Below are positions 8,650-16,470 of a DNA stretch of 64,000 bases, piece after piece. Every line of letters starts with the position of its first letter. The stretch's first letter is position 1. Position numbers and translations under genes: made by a program. Below the pieces are notes generated by a model. The model saw only the letters and a list, made by a program, of their open reading frames with translations, was not told the DNA's origin and made no database searches. Source of the DNA: Streptomyces sp. CB01201 (lineage in GTDB: Bacteria > Actinomycetota > Actinomycetes > Streptomycetales > Streptomycetaceae); NCBI RefSeq assembly GCF_002803085.1, contig NZ_NNBJ01000006.1:248001-312000 (forward strand), given 5' to 3'.

Positions 8650-9519
8650 TCAGAGGGCCTTGAGGATCTGTTCGATCACGACCGCGACGCCGTCCTCGTT
8701 GTTGGCGGCCGTGCGTCCGGTCGCGGTGGCCAGGACATCGGGGTGGGCGTTGCCCATCGCGTACGACGTGCCGGCCCAGCTCAGCATCTCCATGTCGTTC
8801 GGCATGTCACCGAAGGCCACCACCTCGGCGGGCGAGATGCCGCGCTCGGCACAGCACAGCGCGAGCGTGGAGGCCTTCGACACGCCTGCGCCGCTGATCT
8901 CCAGCAGTGCGGTCGGGCTGGACCGGGTGATCTCGGCGCGTGCCCCGACCGCTGTGCGGGCCAGCGCGAGGAAGTCGTCGGGGGCCAGTTCGGGATGGAA
9001 GGCGAGGATCTTGAGCACCGGCTGCTTCGCCGGGGCGGCGTCCTCGGCGAGGAGCTTCTCCGCCGGCGCGATGCTCGCCGCGGCGTCCATGTGCATGGGC
9101 GGATAGGCGAACTCGTGGTGGAAGCCCCCGGTGCGCTCGACCGCGAAGGACGTGCCCGGTACGGCGGCGCGCAGCAGGCTGACGACATCGAGAGCCGCGG
9201 CCCGCTCCAGCGGCCGTACCTTCACGAAGCGGGGGCCGTCGCCGTCACCGTGCAGATCCACCACGGCCGCCCCATTGCCGCAGATCGCCAGGCCGTGACC
9301 GTGGACGTGGGCGCTGACCACGTCCATCCAGCGGGCCGGACGGCCGGTGACGAAGAAGACCTCGATGCCCGCCTGCTCGGCGGCGGCCAGCGCGGCGACC
9401 GTACGGTCCGACACGGACTTGTCGTCGCGCAGCAGGGTGCCGTCCAGATCGGTCGCGATGAGCCGCGGTGCGGTGGGCACGGGGCGGATGGCCGGGGCGG
9501 GGTCGGTAGCAGAGGTCAC
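8650..9519 (-). CDS. HAD-superfamily (Cof-type) phosphatase
   Basis: A 289-residue protein of the Cof/HAD-IIB family, which hydrolyses small phosphorylated metabolites. Motif I is [13 protein letters not shown] with both catalytic aspartates; VTGRPARW is motif II, and [13 protein letters not shown] is motif IV, which binds magnesium. The chosen start is GTG 9519 (VTSATDPAPA), giving a normal N-terminus just before motif I; the frame stays open about 120 codons further upstream but that part has no family resemblance. It has a paralogue in this window at 27225-28049. The substrate is unknown. Confidence 0.88.
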   Translation of the reverse strand: MTSATDPAPAIRPVPTAPRLIATDLDGTLLRDDKSVSDRTVAALAAAEQAGIEVFFVTGRPARWMDVVSAHVHGHGLAICGNGAAVVDLHGDGDGPRFVKVRPLERAAALDVVSLLRAAVPGTSFAVERTGGFHHEFAYPPMHMDAAASIAPAEKLLAEDAAPAKQPVLKILAFHPELAPDDFLALARTAVGARAEITRSSPTALLEISGAGVSKASTLALCCAERGISPAEVVAFGDMPNDMEMLSWAGTSYAMGNAHPDVLATATGRTAANNEDGVAVVIEQILKAL

Positions 9520-9668
9520 CGGGCCATTGTTCCGTACGCGAACGCACGGGCGTGCGAGGAGACGCACAGATGAGAGCGCTCGGCGGTGCGCATGAGGCAC
9601 GAGGGGGCGTACGTATGCCACACACCGGCGGCGGGGGTGCAGCCCTGCTGCCCCGGCCTGGGCGCGAC

Positions 9669-9690
9669 CGCCCTGCCCCGGGGCAGGGCG
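9669..9690. repeat. 22-bp perfect palindrome between divergent genes
   Basis: CGCCCTGCCCC followed by its exact reverse complement, with no loop, in the 262-bp gap between the HAD phosphatase (minus) and the LLM oxidoreductase (plus). It may be an operator or a cruciform-forming element. A -10-like TAGGGT lies about 80 bp further on at 9769-9774, just before the LLM start. Confidence 0.5.
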
Positions 9691-9781
9691 CAGACACGGT
9701 CGTTCGTCCTTACGCAGGTCGTGCGGATCACCACGCCGCTCGACCCCTCGTGGCGTCGCGTCCTGCACGTAGGGTCGTGTC

Positions 9782-10693
9782 ATGCGATTGAGCACTGTGA
9801 TTCTCCCGGTACGCCGCTGGCACGACGGCGGTCGCGACGAGTGGCTGCGCGCCGAGGAGCTGGGGTTCCACACCGCGTACACCTACGACCACCTGTCCTG
9901 GCGGACGTTCCGCGACGGCCCGTGGTTCGGCGCGGTTCCCACGCTCACGGCCGCCGCTGCCGCCACCACCCGGCTGCGCCTCGGCACCCTGGTCACCTCG
10001 CCGAACTTCCGGCATCCGGTGACCCTCGCCAAGGACCTGATCACCCTCGACGACGTGTCGAACGGCCGGATCACCCTGGGGATCGGCGCCGGCGGCAACG
10101 GGTTCGACGCCACCGCGCTGGGTCAGAAGGCATGGACGCCGCGTGAACGGGCGGACCGCTTCGGCGAGTTCGTACCGCTGCTGGACCGCCTGCTCACCGA
10201 GGCGTCGGTGACGTACGACGGCACGTTCTACTCGGCGGTCGAGGCACGCAACCTGCCGGGCTGTGTCCAGCGCCCCAGGATTCCGTTCGTGGTGGCCGCG
10301 ACCGGACCGCGCGGGTTGCGCCTCGCGGCGAAGCACGGGCAGGCGTGGGTGACGACGGGCGACCCGAAGCTGTTCGAGTCGGGCACCCCCGAGGAGTCCA
10401 TCGCGGCGATCCGGGGACAGATCGAGAAGCTGGGCGCGGCGTGCGCGGAGACGGGGCGCGACGTGGGCGAACTGGACAAGATCCTGCTCACCGGCTTCAC
10501 CCCGCAGCCCGGCCGCCCGCTGGAATCCCTCGACGCGTTCGTGGACTTCGCGGGCCGGCACTTCGAGCTCGGCTTCACCGAGCTCGTGCTGCACGCGCCG
10601 ATCCCTGATTCCGACTTCGCGGCCGACCCGAAGGTCTTCGAGCAGGTCGCGACCGAGGGGCTCGCGCAGCTCGGCGGCCCGGACAGGCCCTAG
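9782..10693 (+). CDS. LLM-class F420-dependent oxidoreductase
   Basis: A 303-residue luciferase-like monooxygenase family protein of the type that uses coenzyme F420 or flavin. Typical stretches are AEELGFHTAYTYDHLSW near the N-terminus, RLRLGTLVTSPNFRHPVTLAK, and LDDVSNGRITLGIGAGGNGFD. A -10-like TAGGGT ends 7 bp before the ATG, so the mRNA may be nearly leaderless. The stop codon overlaps the stop of the convergent gene at 10690. Substrate unknown. Confidence 0.88.
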   Translation: MRLSTVILPVRRWHDGGRDEWLRAEELGFHTAYTYDHLSWRTFRDGPWFGAVPTLTAAAAATTRLRLGTLVTSPNFRHPVTLAKDLITLDDVSNGRITLGIGAGGNGFDATALGQKAWTPRERADRFGEFVPLLDRLLTEASVTYDGTFYSAVEARNLPGCVQRPRIPFVVAATGPRGLRLAAKHGQAWVTTGDPKLFESGTPEESIAAIRGQIEKLGAACAETGRDVGELDKILLTGFTPQPGRPLESLDAFVDFAGRHFELGFTELVLHAPIPDSDFAADPKVFEQVATEGLAQLGGPDRP

Positions 10694-11166
10694 CCCTTCC
10701 GGCTGCGGACGTGCGCGCTCATCCAGGGGGTGAGCGCGCCGAGCAGCACCAGTTCCTTGTAGGTCTCGTCGCCGGGCAGGGGCACGACCAGCCACCAGCC
10801 CGGCGGGAAGAGCCGGCCCTTGACGTGGGCGAGCCCGCCGTAGACGGATCGCAGGAAGGCGGGCACGTCGTCGCGGGGGATGTCGTCGAACTCCACGCCG
10901 TCGACGGTGATCCGGGCGTCGTCCTCGGGATAGACGCGCACCGATACGGATGGCGTGCCACCCAGTTCGACGTATGCCTCGTGCGGCAGCGAACCGTCCG
11001 GGTCGAGCACCGCGAACACGCCGGCCGAGGTGCGACGCGAGGTCCGGTCCGCGCCGATGTCGTCGGTGACCTCGGCCTCCAGGCGATACTCGTCGGCGAT
11101 CCCGCGGATCGCGGTGACTACGGATTCGGTGGTGGGCAGGTGGGGTCGGCGCATGGGGTCGATCAT
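10690..11166 (-). CDS. Conserved hypothetical protein in the kptA operon
   Basis: A 158-residue soluble protein with no motif I recognise. It contains VFAVLDPDGSLPHEAYVELGG and PPGWWLVVPLPGDETYKE. Start ATG 11166 overlaps the kptA stop as ATGA, which argues for this start and for translational coupling; a second possible start is the methionine at 11154. Its stop overlaps that of the convergent LLM gene by two bases. It resembles unassigned streptomycete proteins; no function can be given. Confidence 0.75.
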   Translation of the reverse strand: MIDPMRRPHLPTTESVVTAIRGIADEYRLEAEVTDDIGADRTSRRTSAGVFAVLDPDGSLPHEAYVELGGTPSVSVRVYPEDDARITVDGVEFDDIPRDDVPAFLRSVYGGLAHVKGRLFPPGWWLVVPLPGDETYKELVLLGALTPWMSAHVRSRKG

Positions 11167-11771
11167 CCCAAGCGAGCCGCACCGGTGGGCAGCCGCAAGT
11201 ACTGAGGCGGGACGGCTTCTGTGAGCCAGACCCCGTTGGCGCTGACGTGGAAGACATGGCCGGCCCGGTGCATCGCCCCGGCGTCCACGCTGAGGACCAC
11301 GGCGCGGCCGCGACGGGCGCCGACCTTGGCGGCGGTCTCCCGGTCGGGCGAGAGGTGCACATGGTGGCGGTCCATGGGGCGCAGCCCCTCGGCGCGGATC
11401 GCGTCCAGACTGCGGGCCACGGTGCCGTGGTAGAGGTACGTGGGCGGCTCTGCGGACGCCAGACCGAGGTCGACGGCCACGGTGTGCCCCTGGCTGGCCC
11501 GGATCCGGCCGCCCTCCACGGCGAAGCGCCGCTTGTCGTTGGTGGCGACCACATGGTCCAGCTCGGCGCGGGTGATGGGGAAGCGGTGCGCGGCCGAGGC
11601 CCGCAGCAGCACGTCGATGTCCACCCAGCCGTGCGGATCGAGGGCGAGACCGATCCGCTCGGGCTGGTGGCGCAGGTGTTTCGAGAGGTATTTCGACACC
11701 TTGACGGTGCGTCTGTCGTCCGGGAGCAGCCCGGCGCGATCGCCCGGCGGTTCCCGTGGGATGTCTGTCAT
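11163..11771 (-). CDS. kptA: RNA 2'-phosphotransferase, Tpt1/KptA family
   Basis: A 202-residue protein of the family that removes a 2'-phosphate from RNA using NAD+, giving ADP-ribose 1'',2''-cyclic phosphate. N-terminal winged-helix lobe VSKYLSKHLRHQPERIGLAL carries the conserved Arg/His; the ADP-ribosyltransferase-like lobe shows TYLYHGT, HHVHLSPDRETA and GVWLTEAVPPQYL. Start ATG 11771 was chosen because it lies just before the domain; the frame opens 33 codons further. In bacteria without tRNA splicing the natural substrate is uncertain. Followed by an overlapping hypothetical gene. Confidence 0.9.
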   Translation of the reverse strand: MTDIPREPPGDRAGLLPDDRRTVKVSKYLSKHLRHQPERIGLALDPHGWVDIDVLLRASAAHRFPITRAELDHVVATNDKRRFAVEGGRIRASQGHTVAVDLGLASAEPPTYLYHGTVARSLDAIRAEGLRPMDRHHVHLSPDRETAAKVGARRGRAVVLSVDAGAMHRAGHVFHVSANGVWLTEAVPPQYLRLPTGAARLG

Positions 11772-11833
11772 GCCGTCAGGGTGCCGGGCCGGGCGGCGCC
11801 GGGGCATCTCCATTTCCGTCGGGGCGCGGGCCG

Positions 11834-12349
11834 TCAGGGCGTGAGCTGCTCCGCCGCCCAGCGGGCCCACTCCTCGTGCATCTCACTGAGCCGCTTGCCG
11901 TACTCCATGGCGAGGCGGCCGTGCACCGACAGCGGATCACCGCCCCAGTCGATGGCGGCCTCCGCCTCCTTGAGCCCGGCGAGCTGCTGGGCCGCGCGCT
12001 CGGCTTCACCGAGCAGATAGGTACGCGCTTCGAGTCGCGTGAGCTCGCCGAGGAAGAAGACCCGGAGCAGGGAGTCGCTGCGGCGGGCGCGGGTTGGCTC
12101 GACCTCGGTGAGCCAGTGGTGCAGCTCCGCCCTGCCGGCGGGGGTGATCGCGTACTCCTTGCGGCCGCGCGGCCCCTCGGCGGACACCTCGACCAGACCG
12201 CCGTCGGCGAGTTTCCCCAGTTCTCCGTATACCTGGCTCTGAGTCGCCGACCACACGTGGGCCAGCGAGGTCTCGAACCGCTTCATCAGGTCGTAACCGC
12301 TGGCCGGACGGTCGGCGAGCAGCCCCAGGACTGCGTGGCGAAGGCTCAT
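11834..12349 (-). CDS. PadR-family transcriptional regulator
   Basis: A 171-residue regulator: N-terminal winged helix (MSLRHAVLGLLADRPASGYD, then QVYGELGKLADGGLVEV and RGRKEYAITPAGRAEL), and a C-terminal helical dimerisation region of the Vir_act_alpha type. It lies upstream of kptA on the same strand and divergent from a membrane protein/carotenoid oxygenase pair. Two inverted repeats in the shared gap (12372-12413) are likely binding sites, so autoregulation and control of the divergent pair are expected. Confidence 0.9.
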   Translation of the reverse strand: MSLRHAVLGLLADRPASGYDLMKRFETSLAHVWSATQSQVYGELGKLADGGLVEVSAEGPRGRKEYAITPAGRAELHHWLTEVEPTRARRSDSLLRVFFLGELTRLEARTYLLGEAERAAQQLAGLKEAEAAIDWGGDPLSVHGRLAMEYGKRLSEMHEEWARWAAEQLTP

Positions 12350-12371
12350 GCACCCACCCTACCTTCCACTC

Positions 12372-12413
12372 TTGACACGTCAAAGGAGGATCCTCTACAT
12401 TCGACATGTCGAA
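12372..12413. promoter_or_regulatory. Two inverted repeats, candidate PadR operator
   Basis: TTGAC-AC-GTCAA (12372-12383) and the perfect palindrome TTCGACATGTCGAA (12400-12413) have centres 29 bp apart in the gap between padR and the divergent membrane-protein gene. The shared GACAnGTC core suggests one protein binds both. Binding by the adjacent PadR protein is inference. Confidence 0.6.
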
Positions 12414-12461
12414 GTTGGAATGTGGAGCTGGGCGGAAGCGCTCGGAACAGAGGGGACTCCC

Positions 12462-13019
12462 ATGAGCTACCTGCGCGGATTCATCCCGTGGATCGTCTTC
12501 GCCGTCGTCGGCAGCGCGCACTGGCAGTGGGGCGCGCTCGCCGCTCTCGTCGCCGGTGGCTACCTCTTCGCCATGGACCGCAAGCGCGGCCTGAGCGCCG
12601 ACGCCCTGATCCTTGAGCAGTCCACGATCGCCTTCTTCACCGTTCTGAGCGTCGTCGCCTTCGCCGCCCCCGACAGTGGGCTCCGCGAGTACGGCGGCGC
12701 GCTGGCCACGGGCTGGCTGGCCCTGACCGCCTGGGCCACGCTGGCCGTCCGCAAGCCCTTCACCACCGGGATCGCCAAGCGGCAGGCGCCGCCCGAGGTG
12801 TGGGCCAACCCGGTGTTCCTCCGGATCAACGTGGTACTGACCGCCGTCTGGGCCCTGGCCTTCACCCTGACGGCGACCGCCCTCGCCGTCATCGACGCCG
12901 AATCGCTCGGCAGTACCGCTTCGATAGCCGTTCAGGTCGCGGGCTTCGCCGTCCCGGCCGTCATCACCGCCCAGTACCCCGAGCGCGCCCGCCGTGCCGC
13001 CGTCCGCAAGGGAGCCTGA
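12462..13019 (+). CDS. Integral membrane protein of unknown function
   Basis: A 185-residue protein with about five hydrophobic segments, starting MSYLRGFIPWIVFAVVGSAH. ATG 12462 is chosen for the AGGGG ribosome site 8-10 bp upstream; the open frame extends 38 codons further but overlaps the putative PadR operators. It ends two bases before the carotenoid oxygenase ATG, so both are one transcription unit divergent from padR. No transport motif is visible. Confidence 0.78.
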   Translation: MSYLRGFIPWIVFAVVGSAHWQWGALAALVAGGYLFAMDRKRGLSADALILEQSTIAFFTVLSVVAFAAPDSGLREYGGALATGWLALTAWATLAVRKPFTTGIAKRQAPPEVWANPVFLRINVVLTAVWALAFTLTATALAVIDAESLGSTASIAVQVAGFAVPAVITAQYPERARRAAVRKGA

Positions 13020-13021
13020 CG

Positions 13022-14410
13022 ATGACCACCACCCCCGGGGCCACCACCACGTCCGCCGCACCCATGGCATCGAAGCCGCCCGCCCCGCACCTCGCGGGCA
13101 ACTTCGCGCCTGTCGCCGAAGAGCTGACCACGCACGAGCCGGCGGTGACCGGTGCCATCCCGCCCGAGCTAAGCGGCTGGTACGTCCGCAACGGGCCCAA
13201 CCCGCAGGACGCGGCCTCCGCCCACTGGTTCTTCGGGGACGGCATGGTCCACGGCATCCGTATCGACGAAGGCAGGGCCCGCTCCTACCGCAATCGCTGG
13301 GTCCGCACCTCGTCCTTCACCGACGGAGCCCGGGTCCACGACCGGCAGGGCGGCACCGACCTGACCGCCGGGGCCGCCAACACGCACGTGGTGCGGCACG
13401 CCGGACGCACACTGGCCCTGGTCGAGTCGTCCTTCCCCTATGAACTGGACTTCCGGCCGGGGTGCGAGCTGGAGACGCTGGGGGCCTACGACTTCGCCGG
13501 CCGCCTCACCACCGCCATGACCGCCCACCCCAAGACCTGCCCGGTCACCGGCGAACTGCACTTCTTCGGATACGGGACGCTGGACCAGCCTTTCCTGACC
13601 TATCACCGCGCCGATGCCCAGGGCGAGTTGGTGGTGAGCCGGCCGGTGGAGGTGCCGGCGGCCACGATGATGCACGACTTCCATCTCACCGCCTCCCACG
13701 TGGTCTTCATGGACCTTCCGGCCGTCTTCGACCCGCAGACGGCGCAGCGGCCCGGCGGCGGCCTCCCCTACCGCTGGGACGAGGAGTACGGGGCCCGGCT
13801 CGGCGTGCTGCGCAGGGACGATCCGTACGGCGAGGTGTGCTGGCTGACGGTCGACCCCTGCTATGTCTTCCACGCCCTGAACGCATACGACGAGCCCGGG
13901 GACGGCGCCGGGCGCGGGGATCGGATCGTGCTGCACGTCGTGCGGTACGAGCGTCTGGGGGCGAGCGGGCCCACCCTGTGGAAGTGGACGCTCGATCTCG
14001 CGACGGGCACGGTGCGGGAGGATCAGCTCGACGACCAGGCGTGCGAGTTCCCCCGGGTCGACGACCGGCTTGCCGGGCTCAAGTCCCGCTTCGGGCACGT
14101 CACGGTGAGCCGGACACCGCCCGCGGGGCCGATATCGGGGGCACTGCTCCGTTACGACCTGCGGACGGGAGCGGTGGCGCGTCATGAGTTCGGGGCGGGG
14201 CGGGTCCCGGCGGAGGCGGCCTTCGCCCCGGCGGACGACCGGCCTGGCGGCCCGGGGTGGTTGCTCAGCTATGTGTACGACGCGGCCAGGGACGCCAGCG
14301 ATCTCGTCATCCTGGACGCGGACGACCTCGCGGCTCCGCCGGTGGCGACGGTCCATCTTCCGCAGCGCGTGCCGTTCGGCTTCCACGGCAACTGGCTCGC
14401 CGATCGGTGA
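13022..14410 (+). CDS. Carotenoid (cleavage) oxygenase family protein
   Basis: A 462-residue seven-bladed propeller enzyme. The four iron-ligand histidines fall in the expected contexts: TAHPKTCPVTGEL, MMHDFHLTASHVVF, CYVFHALNAYDE and FGFHGNWL near the C-terminus. WYVRNGPNP near residue 50 is also typical. Members cleave double bonds of carotenoids or stilbenoids with non-haem Fe(II) and O2. The start ATG 13022 is two bases after the upstream membrane gene, hence coupled expression. Substrate not predictable. Confidence 0.93.
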   Translation: MTTTPGATTTSAAPMASKPPAPHLAGNFAPVAEELTTHEPAVTGAIPPELSGWYVRNGPNPQDAASAHWFFGDGMVHGIRIDEGRARSYRNRWVRTSSFTDGARVHDRQGGTDLTAGAANTHVVRHAGRTLALVESSFPYELDFRPGCELETLGAYDFAGRLTTAMTAHPKTCPVTGELHFFGYGTLDQPFLTYHRADAQGELVVSRPVEVPAATMMHDFHLTASHVVFMDLPAVFDPQTAQRPGGGLPYRWDEEYGARLGVLRRDDPYGEVCWLTVDPCYVFHALNAYDEPGDGAGRGDRIVLHVVRYERLGASGPTLWKWTLDLATGTVREDQLDDQACEFPRVDDRLAGLKSRFGHVTVSRTPPAGPISGALLRYDLRTGAVARHEFGAGRVPAEAAFAPADDRPGGPGWLLSYVYDAARDASDLVILDADDLAAPPVATVHLPQRVPFGFHGNWLADR

Positions 14411-14453
14411 ATGAGGTGATGCCAATCACCTTATTGAGGACGGCAGTTGGGTT

Positions 14454-14507
14454 TGATCCACAGCGAAGTAGCGTTATCCACAGGCAAATTGAAAGCGCTG
14501 TGGACAA
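14454..14507. promoter_or_regulatory. Group of three DnaA boxes
   Basis: TGATCCACA (14454-14462, one mismatch to TTATCCACA), TTATCCACA (14474-14482, perfect) and TTGTCCACA on the minus strand (14499-14507, the preferred Streptomyces form) lie within 54 bp in the gap between the convergent carotenoid oxygenase and merR genes. Box matches are seen directly; DnaA binding is inference. Confidence 0.6.
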
Positions 14508-14557
14508 GTGACGTCCGATAAGGGGTATTTGGCGAAGTTCGTTCTGGTATAGGCAAT

Positions 14558-15526
14558 TTAAGGCTTCAGTGGTTCACCGCTGTCGCGAGTTGGGCGCGAC
14601 AGGGCGTCCAAAGTCCGTGCTCCGACCTCACGTTCGGTCGCGGCGGCGATGAACGCGGCGACGTTCTCCGGGCCCACCAGCGCCTGCACGGCTCGGACCG
14701 TGTCCGAGGGCAGGGTCACCGGGCCTGGGTCCGGCGCGGCGGGCGCGGCGGTCGGGGTCCCCAGATGGCGCTGGAGGTGCCGGGTGGCGAACAGGCGCAT
14801 CGCGCGGGCTAGTTCGGCATCGACGGTCTGCTGCGCCAGAGGGCGCAGCCGGCGCACCAGATCGGCCGCCTCGGCCGCCTCCGTGTCGGTCGGCGGGCGG
14901 TGGCCGAGGTAGCGGGCGAAGACGTGTTCCGTGGTGAAGTCGAGGAAGCGGGCCGCGATGTGTTCGACCTGGCCGCGCAGCTCGCGCAGATGCCCGGCGA
15001 TGGCGTCGAGGGGCACACCGGCCGCGTGCAACTCGGCCGCCACCGCCAGCTCTTGGGGGCTGGGGACGAGGAACTCGGAGTCGTTGTCCGGGACGCGTTC
15101 CAGGATGCCGAGCTCCACCGCCTCGGCGACGGCCTCGTCGTCGGGTTCGCCGCCGAAGGTCTCGTCGAGGTCGGCGCGGGAGATCCGGGCGGCCTCCTCG
15201 TCCGTCCACGGCCCGTTGACCTCGGCAACCAGCCCGAGCACTCCGCCGAGCCCCCGCCCGGCGTCCCAGGCCTCCAGGAGTTCCTTGATGGAGGCCAGGG
15301 TGTAGCCGCGGTCCAGGAGGTCGGCGATCTGGTGCAGCCGGGCCAGGTGGGTGTCGCCGTACACATTGGAGCGGCCGCGCCGCTCGGGCCGGGGCAGCAG
15401 TCCCCGGTCCTGGTAGGCGCGGATGGTGCGGACCGTGGCGCCGCTGGCGTGCGCCAGATCCTCGATCCGGTACTCGGCCGGTGCCGCCGGCGGCACCACC
15501 TGCTGAAGTGCTGACTGCCCGGACAA
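14558..15526 (-). CDS. MerR-family transcriptional regulator
   Basis: A 322-residue regulator with an N-terminal MerR helix-turn-helix (YRIEDLAHASGATVRTIRAY, then QDRGLLPRPERRGRSNVYGD) and a long C-terminal region rich in helices without metal-binding cysteines. TTG 15526 is the best start because GAGGGA lies 7 bases upstream; GTG 15532 is possible but too close to it. Last gene of the four-gene operon running from 19087. Its ligand is unknown. Confidence 0.85.
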   Translation of the reverse strand: MSGQSALQQVVPPAAPAEYRIEDLAHASGATVRTIRAYQDRGLLPRPERRGRSNVYGDTHLARLHQIADLLDRGYTLASIKELLEAWDAGRGLGGVLGLVAEVNGPWTDEEAARISRADLDETFGGEPDDEAVAEAVELGILERVPDNDSEFLVPSPQELAVAAELHAAGVPLDAIAGHLRELRGQVEHIAARFLDFTTEHVFARYLGHRPPTDTEAAEAADLVRRLRPLAQQTVDAELARAMRLFATRHLQRHLGTPTAAPAAPDPGPVTLPSDTVRAVQALVGPENVAAFIAAATEREVGARTLDALSRPTRDSGEPLKP

Positions 15527-15537
15527 ACCCACTCCCT

Positions 15538-16470
15538 CTAACCCAGGGCGGCGCGGCCCACCGCACCCGCCGCCGCACGGGCCGCCGGCGAGGTCGCGAG
15601 ATAGTCGACGGCCTTGCGCAGGGAGCCCTCCTGCGAGGGATGGTACGACCGGCGGAAGTAGCGGGGTATGGCCGAGCCCAACTCCTTCCAGGTCGGCAGC
15701 AGGCCGCGGCGTACGGCCCGGTTGTGCTCGCCCAGCGAATAGCGCAGCCGGCCGGCGAGCTGGGGATCGTGCCGGATCAGATAGGAGGCGCCCCACACCC
15801 ACAGCCAGATCAGCACCGGGGCCACGACCGCCATGCCTTCCAGGCGCCGGACGTAGCGGGGCAGGCCCGTGCCGCCGCAGTGCTGGTACATGTCGAAGGC
15901 GACCGCCCGGTGTTCGACCTCCTCCGCGCCGTGCCAGCGCAGCAGATCCAGCATGACCGGATCGGACCCGGCCCGGTCCAGCTCCTCGGCGTGCAGCACC
16001 CAGTCGCCCAGCACCGCCGTGAACTGCTCGATCGCGGCGATCAGCGAGAGCCGGAAGCGCAGCCACTCCTGGGTCGGTATCGGTGCCCCGAGCGGTGGCG
16101 TCTCGCCAAGGAGCTTCTCGAAGAGGAAGTCGACGTGCCGGGTGTAGGGCTCGGTGTCCAGACGCTGGTGCGCCAAGTGGTCGAGGACGTGGGCGTGTTG
16201 GACGCTGTGGGTGGCCTCCTGGCCCATGAACCCCTTGACGTCCTTGAGCAGCACCGGGTCGGCGACCAGCGGCAGGGCCTCCTTGAACACCTTCACGAAC
16301 CAGCGCTCGCCCGCCGGAAGCAGCAGGTGCAGCACATTGATGACATGGGTTGCGGTGGGCTCGTCCGGAATCCAGTGCAGCGGGGTCTCGTCCCAGTCGA
16401 ACGAGACGCGCCGCGGGGTTATCCGGTAGTGCTCCTCGCTCGTCGTGCCGTCCAGGCGCTCCGTGCTCAC
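15538..16470 (-). CDS. Metal-dependent hydrolase family protein (PF10118 type)
   Basis: A 310-residue protein resembling the predicted metal-dependent hydrolase family PF10118. Conserved-looking stretches are RVSFDWDETPLHWIPDEP, FMGQEATHSVQHAHVL and WHGAEEVEHRAVAFDMY, where the glutamates and histidines (QEATHSxxH, EEVEHR) could bind a di-iron or other metal centre. GTG 16470 overlaps the stop of the upstream fusion gene as GTGA, so translation is coupled. The neighbouring SDR and hydrolase suggest lipid or xenobiotic metabolism, but no reaction is established. Confidence 0.8.
   Translation of the reverse strand: MSTERLDGTTSEEHYRITPRRVSFDWDETPLHWIPDEPTATHVINVLHLLLPAGERWFVKVFKEALPLVADPVLLKDVKGFMGQEATHSVQHAHVLDHLAHQRLDTEPYTRHVDFLFEKLLGETPPLGAPIPTQEWLRFRLSLIAAIEQFTAVLGDWVLHAEELDRAGSDPVMLDLLRWHGAEEVEHRAVAFDMYQHCGGTGLPRYVRRLEGMAVVAPVLIWLWVWGASYLIRHDPQLAGRLRYSLGEHNRAVRRGLLPTWKELGSAIPRYFRRSYHPSQEGSLRKAVDYLATSPAARAAAGAVGRAALG

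Noticed and set aside
12800..13021. N-terminal extension of the carotenoid oxygenase frame
   Set aside because: It overlaps the upstream membrane protein gene; ATG 13022 directly follows that gene and gives the family-type N-terminus.
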